Shown here one piece after another: positions 35,276 through 46,405 of a stretch of DNA of 64,000 bases. A program made the translations under genes and the position numbers. The notes beneath the pieces are model-generated. The model saw only the letters and a program-made list of their open reading frames with translations. It did not search any database and had not been told where the DNA came from. The stretch spans positions 1,610,001 through 1,674,000 of the forward strand of contig NC_088300.1 of NCBI RefSeq assembly GCF_032854445.1. Direction: 5' to 3'. The stretch is from Liolophura sinensis (lineage: Eukaryota > Mollusca > Polyplacophora > Chitonida > Chitonidae). The first letter of the stretch is position 1. Each line of letters opens with the position of its first letter.

Positions 35276-35545
35276 GAAATAACATTTCACAACGGTCGGC
35301 GCCGTTCTCCGGCGGACCTCGCATCCAGCGTCCGAGTATGACGACCGGTTTGCTTTATCAACCAGTCGTTCATGTACGGGCATGTCTGCTGGTAGACCGG
35401 AAACTCAACAGCTGACCAATGTTACATGCCAGCCCCTTACACAGTATCATGACAGTGGATTATTTCAAGGCTACCTTGCATGGTATGTATTTGACATTGG
35501 ATTGAGCATTTTTCGTGAAATGGTATAAATAAACCACGTTGCCCA

Positions 35546-35862
35546 CCAACGTTAACACGTTTTTTCCGCTTTGTCCTATCGTCAGCGTATTTAAGCCACG
35601 AACGTTAACACGTTTTTTCCGTTTTGTCCTATCGACAGCGTATTTAAGCCACGAACGTTAACACGTTTTTTCCGTTTTGTCCTACCGTCAACGTATTTAA
35701 CCCACGAACGTTAACACGTTTTTTTTTCGTTTTGTCCTACCGTCAGCGTATTTAACCCACGAACGTTAACACGTTTTTTTCCGTTTTGCCCTACCGTCAG
35801 CGTATTTAACCCACGAACGTTAACACGTTTTTCCGTTTTGTGCTATCGGCAGCGTATTTGTC
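35546..35862. repeat. Minisatellite, 53-bp unit, 6 copies
   Basis: GTTAACACGTTTTTTCCG begins each unit (35551, 35604 and on), followed by TTTTGTCCTA and CAGCGTATTTAA. The T run varies from five to nine, so unit length shifts slightly. Confidence 0.94.
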
Positions 35863-37154
35863 GGAAGATAAAATAGGATCGCTATCCAATGACATTCCAT
35901 TGCTCATCGTCATATGTCAGTCAACTTCTGTTGTGAATTTACCTGTATAGAAATTATCCTTGCACAAAAAGTGTTGTTAATTTTGGTAACAACACCAATG
36001 CACATGCGATTATGAAAGACAGGAGCAGATCAGTAAACCAGAAAGTCATGAACGAACGGAAGAGAAGTCATTTAAGTGTAATTTCCCAGATAAGCTTCAC
36101 AGTAGGGTAATGTGACAACGCCAACAAATCACACAAGGTGATACATGATACTCTTGCTTTCTTGAAAATGGTTTAAATCAAACCGAAAGTAGTTTAATAG
36201 TGACATTCTCGCCCACCATATAAAAGAATCTGTTATGTCTTTGTACTTTAACGTATAATCTATATGCTGCAGTTTGTTTCCACACGGCTTGGCGGATCTA
36301 TTCACCCATTACCCTGTCCCCCAGTCATTGCCTAACTTAACTCTAAACATCATGGCGACATATGTTGCCTATACGTAGTTAACAACAGCTTATAATAGCG
36401 TTGAGAAACAGAGCGTCTGGTGTTATTAGTAGATGTTCATATTGTTGTGCTGTATGTCAGTGCCTTTAGGGGGACTGGAACACGCCAATACCTGAAACAC
36501 CAACTAACAAAGGCCATGGCGTTTCACACTCAAGAGACAATGACGTATATCGCTGTCCACGTTTATGTGATGAGGAAACCCAACACAGCCCGGAGGAAAC
36601 CTGTGCATTGAACCAAGGTATTCGAGAAACCTCCTAATATAGGGATATAACTGAAAAAGCCAGAGGCCGGGATTCATGCGATCTCATCAGGGATTTGGGA
36701 TTCAAACTCACCACCTCATTGCCTATTGGCCCCGGATTCAAACATCTGACATCATTGCTCATGGACCAGGGGCCGATCATACAGACCGATTTTGACCAGT
36801 CAAAAGTTAAAAGCTCGATGTAAGATGCAATTTATAGTCACTGGAATTTAAATTTGCACAAGTGGTCTTAAAAAATTTTTTTTCACTAACCGGGAACATC
36901 CACTATAGTTAACGAGTAGTATATAACAATGTCTCGACGCTTAGATTACCAACTTTCCCTCCTACATTCCGTCTAAAAACTATCTTTTAAATCATATTTA
37001 AAATTTTGGTTTAAGTCAAACCTGGCTTTGTGGAATCGACCCCTGGTCTAATCAGAGCATTTGTGGGCGACCAGGCCAGTATGAGATCCCACACACTGAG
37101 CTCAAGACGCATATCCAACTGCGCGATATCCGCACAGGGCTGGTATGGTCACCT
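35863..37154. other. Unassigned DNA
   Basis: A repeat-like stretch at about 36575-36780 contains CCCGGAGGAAACCTGTGC and two versions of GGATT(C/T)AAAC with CATC/CACC.TCATTGC, which suggests an old dispersed element. No coding motif seen. Confidence 0.35.
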
Positions 37155-37718
37155 ACAGCAGCACACTTAGCTACATACAACACTCACAGCATGCATAACT
37201 ACATACAACACCGGCAGCACACATAACTGCCTACAAGACCGGCAGCACACATAACTACATACAACACTCGCAGCACACATAACTACATACAACACTCGCA
37301 GCACACATAACTCGCATTTATATCGTAGCACACATAACTACATACAACACTCGCAGCATGCATAACTACATACAACACTCGCAGCACACATAACTGCATA
37401 CAACACTCGCAGCACACATAACTACATACAACACTCGCAGCACAGATAACTACATACAAAACTCGCAGCGCACATAACTACATACAACACTCGCAGCATA
37501 CATAACTACATACAACACTCGCAGCACACATAACTACATACAACACCAGCAGCACATATAACTACATACAACACTGGCAGCACACATAACTACATACAAC
37601 ACTGGCAGCACACATAACTACATACAACACTCGCAGCACACATGACTACATACAACACCAGCAGCACACATAACTACATACCACACTAGCAGCACACATA
37701 ACTACATACAACACTCGC
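37155..37718. repeat. Minisatellite, 28-bp unit, about 20 copies
   Basis: Unit words are AGCACACATAACTACATACA and ACACTCGC. Variants CGGC, CAGC, TGGC and CATGC mark groups of copies. One copy near 37310 is interrupted by ATTTATATCGT. Confidence 0.95.
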
Positions 37719-38914
37719 CTCCATTGTAATCGGCTGGCATCAGATCCCATATACGCTCAAACTAAACACAGAATATTGGATTTGTCTCGACGTTTGGAAC
37801 ATGGAGAACTAAGCCAAGTCTTTTGGTTTCTGGTCAGGTCCGCTTTCATCCATATATGCATTCAATATACGAACGCTTCGTCGGAGATACCCTCACAACA
37901 CCAGCTGGATTTGTCTGTCGGTTATAGCGCAAAAATGCATGTGAATTACTTGATAATATTTTATCGATATGTAGTGATGACGGATTTAGTGTAGCGGAAA
38001 CAGCAGATAGAATTTGGAGCTGTATTTTAAGTACACATGTTTTGAATCTGGCACTCTGCTTACACCGAAAACGCCTTCACGCTTTGCTACGTTTTGTCAA
38101 ATCTTTTTACACTTAGCAGAGCCATTAGTGGAAACCACGCTTGGCGTAATTTACCAGGCGCTGAAATCATTTTGAAATAAGCGAGTGCGGTTCTCCAGCT
38201 TCTGATGTCTGTATCATTGCTGTCAATCACTGAACCCTTTCACTAGAATTATTTCGGAAATTGTTTATTGCTTCTTAATGCCCTTTGTCAGAGGCAGCCG
38301 ATAATTGGGTGTATGCGACTGGCAGTCGAACTTCTTGTTCAATTAGTCCAGCTACATTCACTCCGCATGGCATCTGTGAATAATGGTGAGGTAATTAACG
38401 TTTTATACATATGTCGACTATATGGGATTGGTAGATCTGATTGGATGAGAGTAGCATACATACATTCAGTTTTCATGTAATTAATCTATCCAAATACCTA
38501 CATTTTCATCAGCTTATTAATTTATTCAATCATTCATTCATTCTCCTTTTCGTTCGTCTTAGCGTCCACCAACTGACTGGATAAGGTATTGGATCCAAAT
38601 TACTGGGCTATGTTAGTAACAATCCGTTGGCCATTAAGCTGCGGCTGATACCAGGCTATCTATTTGGTCCCTACCATCTCCACACAATCCGCACATTTCA
38701 GAAACAGAAAACTGTTGTAAGTGATCATTAGCTGAAGGTAATGGATCACTTGGCACCGGCGTGAGGGAGGAAGTCCTACTTCACTCGATTTCTAAGAGAC
38801 AGAAAGACTGAACATAGAATGACTAGTGTATAGTAATGACAGATAAAAGCCAAATGCTTGCTGAGACGCCTTTGGTGATTACAGTATACAGTGCAGAAAA
38901 CATTTCCTGCGATG
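37719..38914. other. Unassigned DNA
   Basis: No recognised family. A plus-strand frame at 37776-37994 and another at 38268-38480 are short and without motifs. Confidence 0.35.
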
Positions 38915-39625
38915 GGTATGAGTACATCTCTTCCCTTTATGAGGATGGTTTCCATGTCCGAGTACATCTCCTCCCTGTATGAGGATAGTCCATGTCCAAG
39001 TACATCATCTGTTCCCTGTATGGGGATGGTTTCCATGTCCACGTACATCTGTTCCCTGTATCACGATAGTTTCCATGCCCGAGTACATCTGTTCCCTGTA
39101 TCACGATAGTTTCCATGCCCAAGTACATCTGTTCCCTGTATCACGATAGTTTCCATGCCCGAGTGCACCTATCCCTTGTATGAGGATGGTTTCCATGTCC
39201 GAGTACATGTGTTCAGTGTATGAGGATGGTTTCCATGTCCGAGTACATCTGTTCCCTATATTAGGATGGTTTCCATGTCCGAGTACATCTGTTTCCTGCA
39301 TGAGGTTGGTTTCCATGTCCGAGTACATCTGCTACCTGTATGAGGACGGTTTCCATGTCTGAGTACATCTGTTCCCTGTATGAGGACGATTTCGATGTCG
39401 GACTACATTTGTCCCCTGTATGGGGATGGTTTCAATGTCCGATTACATCAGCTCCCTGTATGAGGATGGTTTCCACACCCGAGTACATTTGTTCCCTGTA
39501 TGGGGATGGTTTCCATGTCCGATCTGCTCCCTGTATGAGGGTGGTTTACCTGTCCGAGTACATCTTTTTCTTTATGTGAATGGTTTCCACACCCGAGTAC
39601 ATTTGCTCCCTCAATGTGGATGAAA
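38915..39625. repeat. Minisatellite, 40-bp unit, about 18 copies
   Basis: Unit words are GAGGATGGTTTCCATGTCCG and AGTACATCTGTTCCCTGTAT. A variant block with ATCACGATAGTTTCCATGCC lies at 39058-39160. Copies towards 39540-39620 are more diverged and one is shortened. Confidence 0.95.
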
Positions 39626-39774
39626 TCCAAGCTTACAGTCTTTCAGTGACCTACCCTCATATCCGAATATTCTAGTTTCCGAACATTCCACATATTGAAC
39701 TCGGTTGGTTACATAATAGTGTATCATATCAGAACGGATCTTGTATTTGTAGCCTCTATTTATTGCCATTTCTT

Positions 39775-40264
39775 AGTTTTCAGACTATGTAGGCTGTACA
39801 TTCCTCAGTTTTCAGACTATGTAGGCTGTACATTCCTCAGTTTTCAGACTATGTAGGCTGTACATTCCTCAGTTTTCAGACTATGTAGCTGTACATTCCT
39901 CAGGTTTCAGATTATGCAGCTGTACATTCCTCAAGTTTCAGACTATGCAGCTGTACATTCCTCAGGTTTCAGACTATGTAGCTGTACATTCCTCAGGTTT
40001 CAGACTATGTAGGCTGTACATTCCTCAGGTTTCAGACTATGTAGCTGTACATTCCTCAGGTTTCAGACTATGCAGCTGTACATTCCTCAGTTTTCAGACT
40101 ATGTAGGCTGTACATTCCTCAGTTTTCAGACTATGCAGCTGTACATTCCTCAGTTTTCAGACTATGCAGCTGTACATTCCTCAGTTTTCAGACTATGTAG
40201 TTGAACATTCCTCAGTTTTCAGACTATGCAGCTGTACATTCCTCAGTTTTCAGACCATGTAGGC
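39775..40264. repeat. Minisatellite, 31-32 bp unit, about 16 copies
   Basis: Unit words are CTCAGTTTTCAGACTATGTA and GGCTGTACATTC. Two alternating kinds (TTTTCAGACTATGTAGGC and GGTTTCAGACTATGCAGC) differ by one base in length. Confidence 0.95.
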
Positions 40265-40584
40265 TGAATCCAGGTGCAATACGATACATTGATCTTGGTG
40301 AAATTAATCAGCCAACAAAAGCCAGCATCTACCCCAAATCTTGAAGGTTTGAGTACCTTTGTTTGTCGGTTGTACAACCGAGAAAACTTAGTATCCAAAT
40401 CGTGTACTATGCTAGAGTATCATTTGTCTATACCGAAATATGTATCTTTCGCTTTGATTGCAATTGTTCATGTATCCAACGTGGCAATCTAACTCAACAC
40501 GATGAACATACAGCTCTAGCCCCGGGCTAAGCGGAATTAGACACAATCATGAAGCAAAGCACCAGAGATTCTAGGACAGAAGGT
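40265..40584. other. Flank of the duplicated block, with dispersed repeat piece
   Basis: 40400-40490 matches 23650-23735. No coding motif. A TTCAG-rich boundary with the previous array is seen at 40265. Confidence 0.4.
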
Positions 40585-42125
40585 ACAAGACCTCTAAGGC
40601 AACATTAGTGCTCGGACAAAAATCTACATATTCCCTTAACTGGGAGCGGGGATTATTAAACGTTTCTTTTCAGGGTTTCAGTTCAGGATACATGGATAGT
40701 CAATCAACACTGAAACACGCGACGCTCTGCTGGATTCCAAACGTCTACTTTGCATGTCCTCTGTTTTTTTGCAATTGTTTTTCCTTCAGCCATTAAGGGT
40801 GTTTCAAATGAACAACTTCATATTAATAATTTTCATAATATTGATATAATATTTAATATTGAGTTTCATCTCAATGTCTACGTTGACGTGTGGCTCAAAT
40901 TATTGTTAACGGAATAAATACTGTATGCTATACAGCGATGTCAAATCCGGACCGGAGGTGAATGCTGAAGTCTTATGTATAAAACAGAATTCACAACCTG
41001 TTTTCCTCCGCGTTTTCACTTACTTACACATCTTTGTCTGCTTTTACTCCCTGTTTATGATTTCAATACTAATCGTTCATGTGGTGAAAAAGAACTGTGC
41101 CGATATCTTTTTCTGTTAAATGACCCACACACACCTTTGTTGCCGTAAGTGTCCTGCGTATATTTTGACATTCTTGAATGTAAGAGTAGAGGGCGTCCAT
41201 AGCATTATCACTGGCGTGTTGTCTGTTGATCTCCAGCTACTGCTGGATGTGTCTTCAGCAGCTTATCAAACTATTCAGCGCCGTCCAGCGTACCATACAT
41301 TCACCACTAGCCACTTGTATACGCTCGGTGTTCAGAGGTGCCTGGTTTGTAATCCCTTTGATTACAAACATCCCCCCCCCCCCCCCCGTCATTTCACAGT
41401 CGGAGGGAGGGGTAGTAGGCACATTATGACAAATGTACTGGTAGTAGACACATTATGACACGTGCACTGGTATTAGACACATTATGACACGTGCACTGGT
41501 AGTAGACAAGTTATGACACGAGGACTGGTAGTAGACACATTATGACACGTGCACTGGTAGTAGACACATCCCTCTCTACCTTTGATGAACCACCCTACTT
41601 GGGCTGGATTTCATGCCGCTAGACATTTCCTGGTAATTTGACGTTAATAACGCCCTATTTCCCTTCCCCCGTATCATCCTGGCGAGATCGTGTGGTAAAT
41701 AGAACTGTTTGGTTTGACATGATCGGCATGGTGCTCCGGGCATGTCATGAAAAAAGGTTCTAAACAAAGTCTTATCTGTAAGAATTGTGCTAACTGATCA
41801 GCGTTGATAAGTCAGAAACTGTGGTATGTGCACGCTCAGAAAGAAGCTTCAGTCTTCATAGGGTTGTGAGGACGCGATGCTGAGGTCGAGGACTCAACAA
41901 ACAGGAAGACATAAGCTCCCCCGTAGACACCACAGCAGCCTCACGCCTAACCGTCTCTAGACAAACCAGAATCCTCAGTCAGCCAATGGCAGCTGAGGAA
42001 TCTGTCTCCCACCATGATCCTCAAACAAGAGGTGACGGGATCACCACTGGGTGACCAATGAAATCTCGCGGGAGAAGCCATACAGACAAGTTTACCAGTC
42101 TGTACTAAAGCGTAAACCAAGATCA
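40585..42125 (+). repeat. Segmental duplicate, copy A (older)
   Basis: Shares in order with copy B: CCTCTAAGGCAACAT, TATTAAACGTTTCTT, AATACTGTATGCTATA, TTCACAACCTGTTTTCC, GCCGCTAGACAT, GTAAGAATTGTGCTAA and ATACAGACAAGTTTACCAG. Copies A and B are offset by about 1.66-1.72 kb and differ at many positions, so the duplication is old. No protein domain was recognised. The block contains a 29-bp array and a C run at 41371-41387. Confidence 0.85.
41411..41572. repeat. Minisatellite, 29-bp unit, about 5-6 copies
   Basis: Unit is GGTAGTAGACACATTATGAC then ACGTGCACT. It lies inside copy A. Copy B has only two loose units at the corresponding place (43215-43280). Confidence 0.93.
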
Positions 42126-42244
42126 GTTGCGAGTACACCTTTCAACAGCTCGGCCCTGCAGGGCAGTGTTACGGTTGGATCAAATCATGTCGATGGCCAT
42201 GCCATGGATTTGGATGGTTTAAAGATAATCTCTTTACAAGGAAC

Positions 42245-43830
42245 AACACCTCTGAGGCAACATCAGGGGTCGCAAAAACATGTTCCTTTGACAGGAGTAG
42301 GGGGGGCGGATTATCAAACGTTTCTTCAGTTTCAGTCCACGATAAATCGATAGGTAATAAACACTGGAACACACAGTCCAATGCTGGGTTCGTTCCAAAA
42401 CGTCTAAAGCTTAATCACGTCTTCTCTAAACGCTCTCTTATTTTACAGTTGTTTTTCCGTCTGCTATTACGAGCTTGTTCCAAAACTTGACAGAGGCCAA
42501 TATTCAGTTTCACCTCATTGACTCGTTTCTGGTGTAGCCTTTATAAAGATGCTCAAATTAGTGTTGACAGAATGAGTACTGTATAATATATAACAATGTG
42601 AATCCCAGTTCGAAGGAGAATGTTGAAGTATTACATAAACAGAGTTCACAACCTGTTTCCTTTACATTCTTACTGGCATGTGCTTCTCTGCTTTCACTCT
42701 ATTTATGATTCCATTATTAATTGCTCACGCGGCAAAAATAATAGTGTTGCTATCTGTTCGGCTAAATGCCCTTCACATAACTATGCTACTCTAATTGTTC
42801 TGCTTATAAGGTTACAGTCCTGAACAACAGAGTAAATGCTGTCCATAGAGTTCTTACTCGTATTTCCTATTGTTCTACAAGTACTGCCAGATATGCCTGG
42901 GAGCTTTTCAACCTATTCAGTGTTTTTTCAAAGCTGCGTCATCTGTGTACCATACTACATTCAACGGTATAGCTGGTCGAACAAGCTCGATATACAAAGC
43001 TGTGTCGTCTATCGCACCATACTACGTTCACCGGTATAGCGGGTCATACAAACTCGATATACAAAGATGTCTACGGTATGGCCGGCCGTACAAGCTCGAT
43101 ATACAAAGATGTCTGCGGTATAACGGGTCGCACAAGCTCGATATACAAAGATGTCTACGGTATCCTTTTAATAAGAAACATTTTCCCGTGCTATTGCACA
43201 GTCGGGAGGGTCCCAGTAGACACACTATGACACGTGGACTTGCAACAGACAGATTATGACACGTGGGCTGGTAGTAGATACATCCCTCTCTACTTCTGAT
43301 GAACCACCAGGCTGGATTTCATGCCGCTAGACATGTCTTGGCAACTTGACGTTAAATACGCGCGATTTCCCTTCACTCGTATGATCCCGGCGAGATCGTG
43401 TAGTAAATAGAACTGTATAATACGACCTGATTTGACATGGTCGGCTAGGAGCTCCACGCCGTCGTGGAAACCAAGTTCTAACGAAAGCCTTATCTGTAAG
43501 AATTGTGCTAATTGACCAGTGCCAGGAAATCAGAGACTGTTGTGATCGCCTTAGGTATGTGTACGCTCAGAGAGACATCGCCATTCTTGTATGGATGCAA
43601 GAACGCAATGCTGAGGTGGTGGACTCAACGATCAGGAAGACAAAAAGCCATCGGTAGAAAACCACGTGGTCCAGAGAAGTTTCACGTAAACCCTCCCCCT
43701 TTAGACAACCTGGAATCCTCGCCAATGCCAATGGTAGCTTAGGAATCTATCTTCCATTATGACCTATGAAAACTCGCACGAGAAGCCATACTGACAAGTT
43801 TACCAGACAGTCCTCGTAAAAAATCTTACC
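42245..43830 (+). repeat. Segmental duplicate, copy B
   Basis: Second direct copy of the block. It keeps the same order of words as copy A (for example CCTCTGAGGCAACATC, GAACAACAGAGTAAATGCTG, GTAAGAATTGTGCTAATTG). Its middle part, about 42925-43640, is also the left arm of a large inverted repeat with 45165-46170. Between 42945 and 43165 it holds about five units of a 42-bp tandem repeat (ACAAGCTCGATATACAAAGA). Confidence 0.87.
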
Positions 43831-45164
43831 CACTGAGCTCATTACATACATATATATGCTATACACGGAAAACCGGGTTAAGAACGTGATAATGAAGAGC
43901 CGATATCACTGACCTGTTTGACCATGATGAACTGTCACCATGACACAATAGTGGCGCATCTGACAGTAGAAGATCCGTTCTAAACCGACGATAATAACTG
44001 ACTGTGTCCTCATATTATGGCAGAACATTACAGCATTAAATTTAATTTATGTAATTGTATTTTTCCCGTATGTTTTGTATGATGCAGTCATGTTAAAGAC
44101 TGGAGAAATCTGAGGAGCACTATGGAAACCAAAGGGCACTGGAAGTGCTATTCCCTAACGAAGAACTACAGTGTATGTTATAACGTCGAAAGTTGTTCTT
44201 TGACTGGTTCAAAACAGCTTGCAAAAGTAGATTGAATCACGCAGTTAAAAACGCCAGTAAAGGTCCGATTTGTTTTGGTGCAGTCAGAGTGCGCTTAACA
44301 TTGGTACTATGCATTCGATTAAAATCAAATAAACAAGATGCTGAGAGGCCGTGACTAAATTCTTATTCCGTGCTTGGTTTGGTTTTGTCTGTGTTATTTT
44401 CCACACTGAAGGTCAGTCTAAAGCATAATTAATATCGTGCAATTGCTATCAGACACGCGCACGTGAATTATGGAACTGATCTCATTCTGTGATACATGCA
44501 TATTGCAAAACCAAGCACCAAGGACTGGATCCGTCATTAATCGATCATTGCTGCTCAACTGAGCTTGAGCGAATGTAATTACCTTCATTAGCTCTTTACA
44601 GAAACGTGTTTCACGTTAGCTTGTATACCGGGGGTAATAAGAATGTAAAACAGTCACGGTAAGGGACAAAGAGAAAAGTTTAAGCCATTCCAGTAAACAT
44701 TCTTTGGATTTATCTCGTGCCACAATTTAACTTCCCTGCATGTATCGTATTTTTGTATAATTGCTTCGAATTCTTTTTATGAATATCTTTTTACAGCTCT
44801 GAGTAAAAGTTATCAAGGAATCCATGAAGGCATTACGTGCTTTCTAGAACACAATGAGAATTAACCTAAACAAATCATTTCAAAATGCTGTGTACAGTCT
44901 TACAGTGAAAAGTCTGAATGGGTCCGTTTCCAAGCCAATTGCTTGATACTACTTGCAGCCAGACTGGAGACTAGATATGTGTTTTAACAAACACCTGTTC
45001 GTTGGAAAGACAATATGGTGATGTGACAATACATATTCTGAGAACATTTTTGATCTTCAGGCTAGGTTAGCGTGTTTCAATCTCCTCAAGGTTTTATGTC
45101 AGGTGATTTGCAAATACTCTGGAAAGTAAACATCCAATAGAATTAATATTCCCAACAACCTGGT
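43831..45164. other. Spacer between inverted repeat arms
   Basis: About 1.5 kb of AT-rich DNA with no coding motif on either strand. If the arms are terminal inverted repeats this would be the body of a non-autonomous element, but no transposase trace is visible. Confidence 0.4.
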
Positions 45165-46170
45165 CCTTGAGTCCACCACCTCAGCATTGCGTTCTTGCAT
45201 CCATACAAGAATGGCGATGTCTCTCTGAGCATACACATACCTAAGGCGATCACAACAGTCTCTGATTTCCTGGCACTGGTCAATTAGCACAATTCTTACA
45301 GATAAGGCTTTCGTTAGAACTTGGTTTCCACGACGGCGTGGAGCTCCTAGCCGACCATGTCAAATCAGGTCGTATTATACAGTTCTATTTACTACACGAT
45401 CTCGCCGGGATCATACAAGTGAAGGGAAATTGCGCGTATTTAACGTCAAGTTGCCAAGACATGTCTAGCGGCATGAAATCCAGCCAGAGTCTGGTGGTTC
45501 ATCAGAAGTAAAGAGGGATGTGTCTACTACCAGCCCACGTGTCATAATCTGTCTACTGGGACCCACCCGACTGTGCAATGGCGCGGGGAAATGTTTTCTT
45601 ATTAAGACATCATACCGTAGACATCTTTGTATATCGAGCTTGTAAGATCCGCAATAGCGTAGCTATCTTTGTATATCGAGTTTGTACGACCCGCTATACC
45701 GTAGACATCTTTGTATATCTCTCACCAATGCGGTCGCTGTGAGTTCAAGTTCAGCTCATGCTGACTTCCTCTCCGGCCATACCTGGGAAGGTCTGCAGCA
45801 ACCTGCGGATGGTCGTGGGTTTCCCTCGGGCTCTACCCGGTTTCCACCCACCATAATGCTGGCCGCCGTCGTATAAGTTAAATATTCTTGAGTACGGCGT
45901 AAAACACCAATCAAATAAATAAATAAATAAATCTTTGTATATCGGGCGTGTACGCCCCGATATGCCATAGACATCTTTGTATATCGAGTTTGTACGACCC
46001 GCTTTATCGCAGATATCTTTGTATATCGAGTTTGTACGACCCGCTATACCGGTGAATGTAGTTTGGTGCGATAGACGGCACAGCTTTGTACATCGAGCTT
46101 GTACGATCAGCTATACCGTTGAATGTAGTATGGCACGATAGACGACACAGCTTTGTATATCGAGCTTTTA
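45165..46170 (-). repeat. Inverted copy C of the duplicated block
   Basis: Reverse complement of 42925-43640. Over the inner 110 bases, from the CCACCACCTCAGCATTGCGT end outward, I see only about one difference, so this copy is much younger than the A/B split. The outer part holds an expanded set of the 42-bp units (TTTGTATATCGAGTTTGTAC) and is interrupted by a SINE at 45720-45930. Confidence 0.88.
45720..45930 (+). repeat. Short SINE, most complete copy, nested in inverted copy C
   Basis: The 211-base element is bracketed by ATCTTTGTATATC at 45707-45719 and 45931-45943, though that word is also part of the host array. The 5' part has GTGAGTTCAAGTTCAGCTC, like a tRNA B box. The body has CAGCAACCTGCGGATGGTCG and GGCCGCCGTCGTATAAGTTA, and the tail AACACCAATCAAATAAATAA. 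It defines the family for this window. Confidence 0.92.
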
Positions 46171-46194
46171 CGACCCGGTGAAGTAAGTTTTCAT

Positions 46195-46405
46195 TTGATA
46201 TGATTTCATCTTAACGCCGTGCTCATGAGTTGACTGGTGTTTAACGCCGTGCTCACGAGTTGACTGGTGTTTAACGCCGTGCTCACGAGTTGACTGGTGT
46301 TTAACGCCGTGCTCACGAGTTGACTGGTATTTAACGCCGTGCTCACGAGTTGACTGGTGTTTATGGCCGTGCTCACGTGTTGACTGGTGTTGAACGCCGT
46401 CCTAC
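46195..46405. repeat. Minisatellite, 30-bp unit, 7 copies, made of SINE tail sequence
   Basis: Unit is TTTAACGCCGTGCTCACGAG then TTGACTGGTG. The reverse complement, GAGCACGGCGTTAAACACCA then GTCAA, matches the SINE tail GAGTACGGCGTAAAACACCA then ATCAA. The unit therefore appears to be an amplified SINE 3' end in minus orientation. Confidence 0.9.

Noticed and set aside
35546-35862. Regulatory array of MYB- or GTTAAC-type binding sites
   Set aside because: The GTTAACACG word repeats only because the 53-bp unit repeats; no nearby gene start supports a regulatory role.
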